The translations under genes and the position numbers were made by a program. Below the pieces are notes generated by a model. It saw only the letters and a program-made list of their open reading frames with translations. It did not search any database and was not told the DNA's origin. DNA of 64,000 nt. Source: Clarireedia homoeocarpa. Its lineage: Eukaryota; Ascomycota; Leotiomycetes; Helotiales; Rutstroemiaceae. Location of the stretch: contig LNKV01000003.1 of assembly GCA_001465935.1 (NCBI GenBank), positions 1,184,363 to 1,248,362 of the forward strand. Direction: 5' to 3'. Shown one piece after another: positions 1-11,893 of this stretch (position 1 is its first letter; every line of letters starts with the position of its first letter).

Positions 1-421
1 TCCTTTCCTCTCTCTCCAGACCCTTTAAATTGAGACGGGAAAACAAGAGAAAAGAAAAAGAAAGGAGTTTCTGGGTATATTGCCATGATTCCGTTCCATA
101 GTAACCTCAAATAAAAATGACGAAAAATAAAAACACCAAAGTCAAGAACGCCCACTACCTCTCCTTCTGAGCCAACGTGCTATTTCTTGCGGCCCTTGTG
201 CGTGTATCGTTGTACGACCGAAAAATCAAGAACAAGATATAAAACTGGTACAGACAAGGAAGAGAGTTGAATGTGAATTGCTAGGCAGTAGACCAGAAGA
301 AAACAAACTGATCCGTTAAACGCCCATTTCTGTTGCCCCGTATGCGATATTCGTATGAGTCTGAAAAGGAGGCTGTGTGCGGATAACGTAGTAGTACCAA
401 TGGAGCCAGTGAAAGCTGTGA
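1..421. other. 3' flank of the Ebp1-like gene, no gene seen
   Basis: I see no convincing coding sequence here. The stretch lies downstream of the minus-strand gene that ends at 422 and probably holds its 3' untranslated region. A short open frame at 316-528 on the minus strand overlaps the end of that gene in another frame and is not credible. Confidence 0.6.
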
Positions 422-3195
422 CTAAAAGTCGACTTCTTTTCGCCAGCCAGTATTTTCAGTCTTCTCAAATGCGGCGCATACTTCCATAGCGAATGCAGTG
501 ATATCTTTGATGTTGGTCCATGGTCCAAAGCTCAATGGAGGACCTTTCAATCGTAACTCGTTTAGGTTCCTTGACTGTAAATTGGCTTGTGTCCATATAC
601 TATCCCTCTGCCTGCAGTAATCCTGAAGTTTGGACCATTGCTGTCCGTCCCTTTTCAACCCCTCTTCGGTTTTTCCATCCGACATACGATACTGCATGAA
701 TGTCCGAACTGTTTCCTCAAGGGTAATGGCGTGGAGCTGATAAACCATTGCATTGATAACAGGAAGATCTTTTATAGAGCGATACATGAATGAGTAAAGA
801 GGTAACAGACTGGGCCACGTATTGGAGCCTGGCTTGGAGACACTGAAACACCTCATATATTGAGATAAGGATTCAAGCAGAATCATACCACCCAGCTTGC
901 GTTGTTCGATAGTGACGTTAGGGTTACTCAGCCACCTATCTGCTTTCCGTTTTAGTGTTTTAGCCAATTCTTCTGATGCTTGATAGTTCATGGAGTGAGG
1001 ACGCTCCCCATTCAATCTCATCCTCTCCACGCTCGCTGGCGTGCTAGCCGTGGTGTTAGTTGCTTGGGGCGTGCGGGCAGAACCGTCATTGGAGTCGATC
1101 TTGCGCATAGCTGTAGGCATTAAAGTATCTCCCTTCTTTGGTGTAGAGAGGAGATTCTTTTGAGGAGGTGCAGAAGAAATAGGAGATTTGAAAGCAGCAG
1201 GCACGGTCTTGCGAGAAGTACTAACGTCCAAACTGTCCGGTGCTCTCGCACGCTTGGTTGAAGACTCGGTCCGTCCTGCAGGAGCTTCAGAGGGGCGTTT
1301 CTTTGCGCTCGCTTTCTGGTTGCGAGCAGCCAAGGGAGCCTCCTCTTCAGAGTCATCGGAAGAAGGCTTCTTCTTGGAACCATATGCCATCATTGCTTCA
1401 AACCCTTCTTCCTTAAGCACGGCCTCAAGCCTAAGGAACTCTGTGGACGGACGGGGAGATAGCCTGACAAGTCGTTCAACAGTTTGTGCTTTCTTCTTGC
1501 TGTAGGGAAGTTTGACGATAAGCGATTTAGTCTCGGCTCTAGACACATCACGAGACTTGTGTACTGGGGTATTCGAGGCAGACTTTTTGGGAGGATGGCC
1601 AATTATAGCACCACCTGTGGTCTTCCGTGCGACTCCAGGGGCATCTGGTCGGCGCGCTTCTTTGTGGCGTGCTTCGACAGTGAGCAAGCCTGGCTTGTCC
1701 TGACGAGTATCCGGGGTATGCTTGTCGGATTCTCGTTTCTTCAGTTTCATTAATTCTTGCTCCACAATATCGGGGAGTGTAGGGGAGAGGAGAGGAGGAA
1801 GATTAAAGGGTGATGATTTTGGTGGGGTGGTGGTCAACGGTGGGGGTTGTGGTGATATGGCCCTATTTGGAGCCTTCTTTGCTGTAGAGACATTTGGTTT
1901 AGATTTCGAAGGTGTGCTCGAAGATGCTGCCTTTGGTTCCGCCTTCTTGGGACTATCAAAAGTAGTGGGGCCAGTAAGATCGGCGGGAAGTGGAGAGAGT
2001 AAAGGAGGTAGGTTATTGACAGGCTTATCAGGCTTGCTCGATCTGTTCTGTCTCGATTCAAGAGATGCCTTTGAAGCTTTGGGGGTATGGTCATCTGACC
2101 TGCCCAAATTGGAAGGAGGGGCTTTCGGTTTAGACGAAATAGGATCTGGCTTCGATGCAACAGATTTCTGCGCGCTCTGAGGCATCGGCCGTTCAATTCT
2201 AGCGCGTTTTTCAGCATGCGCATGTTCTTCCGGCTCATGCGGTCTTTTGTGTATTTGTTTCTCAGGGAAATTTCGTCGAGGAGATTGAGGGCGAGGAGGT
2301 AAGCTGTGTTTGATGGGTTCTCTGGCGGGAAGCGATGATTTGATCGACTTGTTATGTGTGTTTGGTTCTTTATTCTTAAGAGAGTCGCGATGGGAATGCT
2401 CAGTATAGCCATTCATGCCATTAGTGAGAGGTTGTATCTTGCTTGGATGAGGAGCGTGGAAATTGTTGTGCCTGTCAATCATTAGCGCTTATTGAGCGAA
2501 CGTCAGGATAGCAAAAGCAGGAGACTCACCTCTCATGACCACTCCTGACCCCATGATAGTCTGTCTTGGATGCAGATTGCACCGGCCCTCCATTCCTGTG
2601 AATCTCACCATTGAGTGGCCCCTCAAAAGAAGGTACGCGTGCCATTGGGGTAGCGTTTGAAATATTACTAGAGGTCCTTGCGTGACCTTGTGGACGGCTG
2701 GATTCTGGTGTCGAAGTAGGATGTCTCGGGGGCGGTCTGATACCACTCTGCTTCAAATTCTTGTAGTCTGCCATGGACATCTTGGGCTTGCTTGGATCTC
2801 TTTGAGGAGTCCCCAAGCTGCTTCCCATGCCGGCACTATTTGATGGGCTTTCAGTAGTATCTTCCTGCCAATCGCCCTGCGGTATCTGAAGCTCGCGGTC
2901 GGTATCGCTTAAGAGCGTCATGTATTGAAGCTTGCGAGCTTCGTCGTTCTCGCGAGGTAGGTTCCATGGTATATCTCTCAGCTCTTGGTTGAATCGCGGG
3001 ATGTTGCTTAACCTTTGCGCGCCAGGAATTGTAAGGAGGTGAGGAACCTACACCAGTCAGTAAAGCTGGGGCTTGATGCTGAATATACATGCTCACATCT
3101 GGTAGGGTGGTCTCCACCAGATCACCGACTATCTGCTGAAGACCCTCGATCGTGGTGATGCCTGCAGCTTTCTGCAGAGCTTTCTTCTTATCCAT
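422..3195 (-). CDS. Large nuclear protein, candidate fungal Ebp1/AFF4-like elongation factor subunit
   Basis: Three exons (3195-3097, 3047-2530, 2471-422) join to an 888-residue protein; introns are 49 and 58 bp with GTGAGC and GTGAGT donors. The first intron was placed by frame: the splice restores a continuous reading through IPRFNQELRDIPWNLP. The middle (about residues 130-700) is Ser/Pro/Lys-rich and disordered, with an ADYKN motif near its start and two copies of NLPPLLSP near residues 359 and 430. The last 180 residues (about 706-888) are ordered and mostly helical, starting with a KRKADRWL helix. From memory this resembles the C-terminal homology domain of AF4/FMR2 proteins, which in fission yeast is found in Ebp1, partner of Ell1 and Eaf1 in the super elongation complex. 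The exon structure is well supported; the family call is an inference. Confidence 0.6.
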
Positions 3196-4977
3196 ATCTG
3201 CTGTCTTTTCCCAGTCAGTAACCTATATTCCGTCCTACGACCTCTTGACACATCATGGGTTTGCAGGGGGGGATATTTTAACAGCTCGTGGTCCAATTTC
3301 CACATGAAGTTTGCGAAACCGAATGGATGGGGAAACTGGAGAACAGAATCTCATAATTTTGAAAATTGACGTACCTCTGAGCAAATCGGCGGCGTTATGA
3401 GTCGTGGGCCAACAATACAGATATTGTTGCTATTGTGATGTTCTGCAAGCTATTGATCACGGCTTGACCATTGTCGCAACATACGCTCGCTCGCTCGATG
3501 TGAGTCGCGACTGGGCGGGATTGTGCCGACGCAAGTGAATTGATCGTAATGGCGGACCTGCCCTGCTCAGCATCCAAAATCGCCTTTGCAATCGTCCAAT
3601 CGCCTTTTTTTCTCAAGTCGTCCTTCCCTTCTGAGGTTCAATGATGCGTCTGGGAATTTGTGCGAGTGGATTATTTTGGGTATGATGGGGTGGTGGTTGT
3701 TCGATTATTCGAATATGGACTGGACTACTTGGTATGGGTTATGGGTTATGGGTACGGGTACGGAAGTACAGCGAGAGTGGAGTGGATTTGTTTTGTCGAT
3801 GGATTTGGGGGTTTGGGGGTTTGGGGGGACCATGTAATAGCCTCGATAGCGTAGCTAGTCCGTACCAACCTTTCTTTGGTTGCGCTTTTATTGGCGCAAT
3901 GCCCACGCAAGGAAGCACGAAAGTACAGTCCTGAGTAGATCTGGTGGATAGATGGAGATATATTCCGAATGCTTCATTCTTCTCTGCTGCAAATTGGGAG
4001 GCGCGTACGACTTGGGGAATGTTGCTGCTCTCAAGGAATCTTCTCCTTTTTATCCTGTGACTAGCTTCACGTACTAGGCGGTCGTGATGGGAAAACTGTC
4101 GCTAGCACAACTCACTGGTGACACTCACGAGTAGCTCGCCCTTCATTCACTCTTCGGGCCATGGCGAGCATCGCATTACCAATGGACAACGCTGGACGTG
4201 GTGGTGATGGATCAATAGATGTCAGCAGCTGCTACTTGGTAGATAGAGCTCGGAGTAAGGGATTAGCTAAACAGACTTGCTCGACTTGGTAGATAGAGCT
4301 CGGAGTAAGGGATTAGCTAAACAGACGACCCAGCGACTGCTTCCCTTCTGAATCCACCGCAACTCTGAATCTACTTCAATTCCTCGCGCCCTAGAACTAT
4401 CGGGCGGTTGGTCGGCTTCCAGTTCAAGCTTTCGGGATGATTTTGGCAGTACCAGTACCGGACATCTGTGCAACTTTCCTTGCAGATTCATCACATGTGC
4501 AGCCCAGATACCCAACGGACACATATCCGCAGCCTATGACATCTGCAAAATCAAATGCTACCAGCAAGCACATGCACATCACATTAGACATCGTCACAAA
4601 CCGTGACTGTACGCGGTAAGTTACACGGGCAAGGATGAAACAAACCAGACAAATCTCGAATCAAACGCAAAGCGAGCGCCTAAAAGTGCATTGCATTGGG
4701 ACGAACATCCGGGAATAGGTAGATAAAGTGACTGATCCACATTTAAGCTTTCGCGTCTAAGATTTTGCGTGATGAAATACAACCTCGAGTTGCGTTGGCT
4801 CGAGGCTTTAGACTGGCATCCTGTCACTCTCATAAGGCGACGAATAAGCTACCCTACAATTACATGCGAAACCATTTAGCAAGTGGAACGTTCGGTCATG
4901 TGATATCAGACTGTTGTTTTGTTCCCCTGAAAATGTATTGACGCTGTCCGTGGTATCTTCATAATGTTACATGATAG
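3196..4977. other. Intergenic region with a tandem duplication
   Basis: About 1.8 kb between the Ebp1-like gene start and the SUZ12 gene end. Only short open frames without a codon pattern are present. It should contain the promoter of the upstream minus-strand gene (near 3200-3500) and the SUZ12 3' end. A 43-bp sequence is duplicated at 4234-4326 and is listed separately. Confidence 0.55.
4234..4326 (+). repeat. Tandem duplication, 50-bp period
   Basis: The 43-bp sequence at 4234-4276 is repeated exactly at 4284-4326 with a 7-bp spacer, giving a 50-bp period. Identity is complete over the 43 bp, so the duplication looks recent. No function is evident. Confidence 0.9.
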
Positions 4978-7613
4978 TCAATGTCCATTTCCGCCCGTGT
5001 GGTTCTTCTCTCTCGTTGCTCCGTCTCCGCTGGCGGCCCTCCTACCTAGGCAATCATCGCATATCCAACTTCTCTTATCAACCACACGTCCCTGTTTGGC
5101 AGCACATTTTTGGTGGTAATGACGACCCATACAATCCTGCAGCAACCAGTCAATATGATGTATGTCTGAATGAGACCAGATTTCTAACTTACGAAATCAT
5201 GGCAAAGAACACTCTCAATAGGACGAACAAGGTCGCCACAAACACAAACCCCATAACCCCTGCTGCACTTAGGCTTCGGTAGCGGCGGCTGAGGGGGATC
5301 CTTGTTCTGCCTTGTTCCTTCTTGTTCTCGCTCAATTTCGGCGTATTCTTCTTCTCCTTTTTGTAGGTGCTGAATACAGGCCGACAAAAAGGCATCATGT
5401 CTGTCTTCATTAATTGAACCACGCATGACATTACCCTCTATATATTTCAACAATTCTCGCTTTCTACTATGTCTCTCTGCAAACCATATCCTGTTCAACT
5501 CCACAAAACGCACCAAGGCTGCTGGTAGATACGTATCGGCTGTTAATCGCAGAGGTAAAATGTAATCATTCCAACGTATAATGTAATCCTTTTCATCATC
5601 CGTAACGTCAGTAAAATCATTAACGAGATCTCGTTGCTTTTGGAAGAGCCAACTCTCATCCTTTTCATCGTCACTATCTGGTAGCTCCTCTCCTGGTACC
5701 AATACGCGCTTTGTGATAAGATCGTAAAGAGGAGTCTTCGTGTTTGGGACGTAGAACTTCTTGCGCTGCCGTATTGGCAAGCTTGTAAGCTGTGGAACCT
5801 GCTCAGTTGATCTTGAGGAACCTGCTTCATCGGGTGAGCTCTGGCGAGAGCCCTCAAGGGACGAGAGAAATGGGTCATTGAGTCGATATTTAAGATGTTC
5901 TGGCCATTCATCATGCTGCGGCCCCTGCCTAGTCTTTAGCCATGTTTGGTCTCCATTAAGATATTTTTCCATATCTAATAAGGATGTGGCTTTTCCAAGT
6001 TGCATAGTACGAAACTGATCATGCAGCCCACGATTTGTAGCTCCTTTTGATGGTCGATTAAGCTCAACAAGGAATAATATTCTTGGAGGACTTGAACGAC
6101 GGAGGTGAAATTTGAATTGTGTATGATTCGTACTCAGGTGGAAGTGAAGTTTTTCCACTGATTTATGGTCTGAGCTACAGATCGGACATGTCAATCCTGC
6201 GACCGAATGCTGTTGCTTGATGCCATAGTCGGAGGAATCATTTTTACTGAATGAGTATGTGACTCCTAATGTATCCGGGTCCGAGGAAGGCCCATGTAGT
6301 TCGTATTGTGCATCTCTGTTTCTTTGGGCTCTTGGTAATTTGCCTTGAGCTTTAGCGCTCAAGGCTTTCAGATTGTAGGTAGGTACATTAACACGTCGCC
6401 TGTGACCGCGAGCAGGACTTTCTGGCTCTGAGCGCAGGGAAAGTTGCTCGCCTGGAGACGGAGGAGCAGCCGAGGACGGCTCTGAAATTGTTTCCATGCC
6501 CCATTGACTATCTTCTTCTGACTTTATCAATGTTTTATGGGCTTTACTTAGATGGCTTGGAAGCGACCACAGTACATCAACTTTCAAAGAAGCTGATGTA
6601 GACACGTTGGTTTTATCGTAGATCACAGATATCCTAGTCGAATTTGATTTCCATTCAGACTCAAATAGTGGAAACTCACAGATGAGCTGACGAATGCGAT
6701 TTAAAGTGATCTCTCCAGCAGCTACCTTCCTTCCAAAATCGCTGTTCTTTGGGAAATTGTTAGCTGTTAGAGGCAGCCAATCTTTCCGTACGAGCTGTGG
6801 CTCAATCATGAGCTGTACCGTGTACTTGCCAAAATCAGAGGTCTGCTGGGATCCACTCGGTGGCGTATCAAGCTCAGGATCCTGGTCTTGAAAAAGAACT
6901 GCTGCAGGTATATGAAAAGGAGGTAGGGAGATTCGAGAGAAGCCATTGCCGTGATGCTCAGACGATCTGCGTATCGTGCCTGTCTCAACTACACGATAAA
7001 TGTCCATCATCGAATCGTCTTCCAAGACATGGAATAATGCCAGTGTACACCTGATCTTGGTGGGTGGGACTATTCCATTGCCTATGAAAGCATTGCCATT
7101 GACCGCGCTCAAATTATGATTGATACCGTGGAGGCGAATCTGCAGCAGTTTTTTAAAATTTATTGGAGTCTTTGACAGCTTCAGCACCGAATCAATCTGA
7201 CTTTGATCGCGGCATGGAACCTCCGCTTCACGGTCTGATTCTGGTGCCGGAGAAGCCAAGGCGGAGGAACCATAAAAATCCGAAGGTTTGAGAGATTGTA
7301 CTTTATTAGGCACCCGTGTGGATATTTGGATGTTCTCAGCTAAACGCGATTTTGAATTATTGTCCATCATTTTCCTGCGTTTGGCGGGTCTCGGGTCATC
7401 GTCTTCATCATCGCCAGATTCCAAGATCACGCGCTCAAGTCCCTGCACGGAAGACTTCAATGATGACAGGGAGAAGCCCATGGTCGCGTGTTGCAAAGCT
7501 CTTTCAACGTTGCGATATAAAAATGGTTTTAGAGGACGACGGTTGTAGCTAATCCAGGTCGATATAGCAGCTTTTCCGGTTTTTCCTCCACCATTAGCTG
7601 TTACTCCTGACAT
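4978..7613 (-). CDS. suz12: Polycomb PRC2 subunit SUZ12, VEFS-box with C-terminal PHD finger
   Basis: Two exons (7613-5193 and 5136-4978) give 859 residues. The protein has a C2H2 finger near residues 472-497 (CPIC...H-x4-H, as in SUZ12) and a VEFS box near 619-740 (YVPNTKTPLYD, DESWLFQKQRDLVNDF, RFVELNRIWF). In PRC2 the VEFS box binds and activates the EZH methyltransferase that places H3K27 methylation. The frame at the end of exon 1 stops just after CVCGDLVRPIESVLCHDF; splicing the 56-bp intron (GTAAGT...CTGCAG, 5137-5192) adds 52 residues with C-x8-H-x2-C and W-x-C-x2-C. Together these form a full C4HC3 PHD-type finger with ING-like C-x-C spacing at about 788-838. It is divergent from the F-box gene at 8516. 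Confidence in SUZ12 is high and in the last exon good. Confidence 0.9.
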
Positions 7614-8515
7614 TGCTCATTAAGGAGAGGTCCGTCTAGCCTATGAGTGGCCGCGATTGATTGACAGGCGAATGACTGAATATATGAATGAATGAATGAA
7701 TGAATGAACGTCCAGATCAACGACCGTATTTGAAAGAAACTCTGAGGAGACGCTGGAACACAAAATGGAAGTAACGATGGAGGAAGACTCATTATGGTGT
7801 TGAGTGGTTGGCGAGGTATCAACAACAGAAAGTGCGCATATCCAATAAGAGGAAAGGGGATCCAATAACCACGAATTAATGAGACGGATGAATTATGAGC
7901 AAAGAGACAGGAAAGTGGAAAATAGTAGAAAAGGATGAAAGTCAATACAACTCTTCATTCTGTCTCTTTCTCTCTCCCTTTCCACGCGATTCTGTCAAAC
8001 ATATCCTTTCGCCTGGTAAATATTTTTGTATAGCAGCGCTCCATAGCAAGCCAGAAATCTTTTTGAACTTTGGCGACAGCGGGGATTGGTACAGTAAGAA
8101 GTCCGTCCGCCTAACCAGAACAAGATAAGGCCATAAGGCAAATGGTGCCACGCGTGGCTTGACGTTCCAAGGAGCTCTAAACCTTAAATTGTTATCGGAA
8201 GATATCCGTGACGTTAAGCGAGATACTGTAATGATAAATCGGTAAGGCAACATGCGACTCCATATCCAGTGAATCATTGTTCCTCAAAGAAGTAATACGG
8301 AAAGGAAATTTGAAGGTGACGTGACCTGACTTCTGGGTATATCTTCATGTACAACCATCGATCTTGGCTTACATTCCTTTGATCAAGTCACAGATAGTGC
8401 CAAGTATCCAGCCCCTGGGCAACGACTTGCTACTCCTCGATCTAGCTGCCAAAGCAACGACATCTACAATTGATGCTGCCATTCTCCTAAACATTGTTTA
8501 CTTACTCGCGTAGTC
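7614..8515. promoter_or_regulatory. Divergent promoter region, SUZ12 / F-box gene
   Basis: About 900 bp between two start codons that point away from each other, so it should hold both promoters. A four-base repeat (unit aatg, about six copies) lies near 7683-7708. No protein-coding exon with convincing composition was found. Confidence 0.5.
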
Positions 8516-10798
8516 ATGGCGAGAACGCCTAGGTCGACGAGGACCTTGCGTCAAGCGCCACGAGCCACTCGCCAAAAACCCGCGATTTCGTATGCAGAAC
8601 CTGCGACTGACAGCGATTTCGAATCGGAGGAGGTGGAGAGGGATGACAGCATCGACGAAGATGAGACAGCACCAAATAAGATTCTTTCTAATACACCTCG
8701 ATCTAGAAGAAGCCTGCGGATCACTTCTAGACCTGCAACGAAACGGGGCCGTCCAAGTGCAACTAAACACGGTCAGGGCGAACAGGATGTGTCAACGAAA
8801 CCAAAATCAAAGAAACGAAAGCATGCACGTACAAGCTCTTCCAAAAGCACTCCGGTGCAATCGAAACCCGACACTCTCATGATATCTGGCAATATTCCAC
8901 CATGGCAGACGCTGCCTTATTCTATACTTGTGCAAATATTTGAATACGCCACATACCCTCTCTACGAGGAAAGGACTTTCCAGCCTACATCTTCTTTAAA
9001 ATGGCTTTTGGGCGTGGCTGGCTTGTGTCGGGGCTTTTCTGAGCCAGCCATAACAGTTCTATATACTTCTCCACCTCTGGTTCCTATGGACAAAGCTCAC
9101 AGGTAGATTCTCATATCCTTCCTCATAAGTCTCCTACTAACTTGATTTTTCAGGCTTGTCGAATTGCTCCAGTCTGATCCTTCGTCGATGGCCTTCAAAT
9201 ATAGACAGAAAGTGGTGAATCTTAGCATCGAGGTCCGGCAAGTTGCTGCCTATTCTCTTCCAGGCAGTGGTTTATTGGACTTATATGGTTTGATCAAAGA
9301 CCTACCGAGACTAGCTGATTTGGAATTCTACGATGAGAGAGATATGAAGCCTTTCAAGCATCTCGATGATCCAATGAAATGGAATTATCCAGACTCGATT
9401 TTTGAAGCACTTGAATATGTCGACCAATTTGCGAACCCATTAGAGGGACATAAAACTAGTCCATGCAGACTCAGGAGTTGGCGTTGGTCGTCAAGATTAG
9501 CTGGGAAGAAGTGGCCCATTGACAAGATCCGTGAAATACACCTTAGGCCATCTTTCGTCGGGTTGAAAAAGGTCGCTTTTGTCAACTATCAAATCCCTCG
9601 TCTGAAGAAGGGCGAAGAGGATCCAAAACATGAAGAACTATTAGCTGGTGCGCTATCAGCACTCGAGAGGCTTGAGCATCTCATTTTCGAGTCCTCTACG
9701 CTTCTCAATCAGAAATTAATGCCACGACTACCATCTAACTTGCGTAACCTTGAGATTACTAATTGCTGGGAAGTCACCGGAGACATGCTTGGCGAATTTC
9801 TCCTGACGCATGGAAGACAACTTTGCTGTCTTACGCTAAACCATAATTCTGCTTTGAGTCTAACATTCCTGCCAATTCTGGGCGAGGCATGCCCGAATCT
9901 CCAGACCTTGCGCATGGACCTGCAATACTTTGATGCACACATCTCGTATCACAACTCCGAGCCTGACTACGACCAACTGTTATCTTGTGACCAAGTTCCT
10001 AGTTGGCCAAGGACATTACAGATAATTGAGCTTGTCAACCTTCGGAAGTGGCAGCGGGAGGCGGCAGAAATGTTTTTCCAGAGTCTTCTCGATAGTGCAG
10101 GGAATTTACCGGATCTCCGAATTCTTGTATTACAAACAAGCATTAATATCGGCTGGAGGGACAGAGCTGACTTCCGAGGCAAGTGGATCGGAACTCTAGG
10201 TCACGTATTCAAACGCGTTTGCGAACCGCCCAAGCAATTTTTGAAGGCTTCTGAGATCTATGAGACTGCCAAGAATAAAGTTATCGAGCCAGATCATGAA
10301 CCTCAGACTCCTGAAAGTGCAAGACGTCTGCCAATTCGTCATAGTACTCGCACCAGGCAGGCTACAAATTATGCTGAAAGCTCTGACAATTCCGAAGATG
10401 ATGATGTTGACTCTCCTATTTTGGTTCCACCACCCCGAGAGCTCGGCAAGAGAAATCGTGCTACCCGAGAAGTTAGAACATTGAAAATCACTGCTGGCAT
10501 TGATGGCTTCCCTTCTTCTCCACCACAGACTCCACCCAACCGCGCATACGGTAGAAACGGAACGTCGAGTTCGAAAGATAACGGCAAGAGCAAGGAGGAA
10601 GGAATCATCCAGGGCATGTGCGAAGTGGTCAACATCAGGATCGATAATTTGCGACCAGCCGAGACGCAGTTTGGCGAAGGCGATTTCTTGGACTCGGAAC
10701 CTGAAGGTGATGGAGATTTCCTGGGTTCGGATCATGAAGGCGGAGGGGATTGGGACGGTGATGATGGATTTGATGACGGAGGTCCTTATGCTTGGTAA
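8516..10798 (+). CDS. F-box protein with leucine-rich repeat-like body and acidic tail
   Basis: Two exons (8516-9102, 9154-10798) split by a 51-bp intron (GTAGAT...TTTTCAG, branch site ctaac) give 743 residues. The first ~115 residues are basic and low complexity. An F-box begins near residue 125 (IPPWQTLPYSILVQIFEYA), the surface that binds Skp1 in SCF ubiquitin ligases. The following ~350 residues alternate helices with LRxLxL/LxxLEI-type segments (for example NLRNLEITNCWEVTG, LRILVLQTS), as in the LRR fold used for substrate binding. The last ~40 residues are very acidic and glycine-rich (DFLDSEPEGDGDFLG). The function is inferred from the F-box plus LRR layout; the substrate is unknown. 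Confidence 0.8.
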
Positions 10799-11893
10799 GA
10801 CTAGAAAAGGGAAGGCAAATAGGTTTGTATTATCATGTGATGAATTTGCTGTTGGATGATGTTTCTTTATTCTCTTGTATTTTGGTTTGGAAGGGGCGCA
10901 TCACGAGGGCTTGGAATGGACATCCTTAGGATAGATACATGATGTATTATGAGTTTTATGATACTTTGCAGGAGGTCGGGACTATGGGTGTTTGCTTAGA
11001 CCTTTTTCAATGTTGTTTATTGTTGAATGAGATGCTCGTCTGCTCTGCCTTCAAGTTGGAGTCTGCGACGTGGATGGAAATATTGCATAGCATGAGAAGA
11101 AGCTCATATCATGGCGCAGCAGATACTTTCATCAGAAATGGTGATCTTGTATTGCTCGTACTTAGGAGGACATATATAGTGGCTGACAAGTTCATTGGGA
11201 TCGTTGTATATTACCGCGAAAAAAGATGTTTATAGGTAGGCGACTACATTCGGCATAGATACATTGAATGATAAAATTGCATATATTATAAGACGAGGCG
11301 CTGATTTATGATTGTGAGCTACATCTGCAATATTTTTCCTTCATCAACCCCCGTGACACGCTTGCAGATGGAACGGTTGAATATCAATTTCTTGAGCATG
11401 ATGATAGGCATGCTTTGTTGGAGAATATGGTGGAACATCGATTAATCTATTAGTCGTCGTCATCTGACTTCTTTCATGTTCACTATCGCGACCTGAGCTG
11501 CAAGAATTGTTGCATATAAGAAGCGCACAATTAGCTGATGGCGCAGACCAAGTCACGCCTCGCCAGATACAGCAAGCAGTAAGAAGGTGAGGTAAGGTAA
11601 CCACCTATGCAAAGAGGCTTAGCACTTCTTTCAAGTCAAGTGTTCAATATACATCTAACATTTCTATATGATCTACAAACCAAGCAAACCTAGTCCGACA
11701 TCTCTCGTCTATGCGAGCGACCAAGGGGTCAAAAAACACCCAAACACCCATTCTGAGCACCAGAATCCAGAAAGTCTAAATAAAACGCCCTTCGAAGCAA
11801 GTCCATTCATCTATTAGAATTGTAAAAATTGGCCGATACCTTTTACATCTCATCCATCTCATTCTTTCGTGAACTATGGTGGCCTAATCCCAT
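10799..11893. other. Intergenic region between converging genes
   Basis: This lies between the ends of the F-box gene (+) and the carrier gene (-), so it should hold two 3' untranslated regions. The open frames at 10939-11235 and 11344-11604 lack any recognisable domain, and I do not support them as genes. Confidence 0.55.

Noticed and set aside
1722..2180. 152-residue plus-strand open frame
   Set aside because: It is antisense to the low-complexity body of the Ebp1-like gene and made of Gly/Asp/Phe bias, with no domain.
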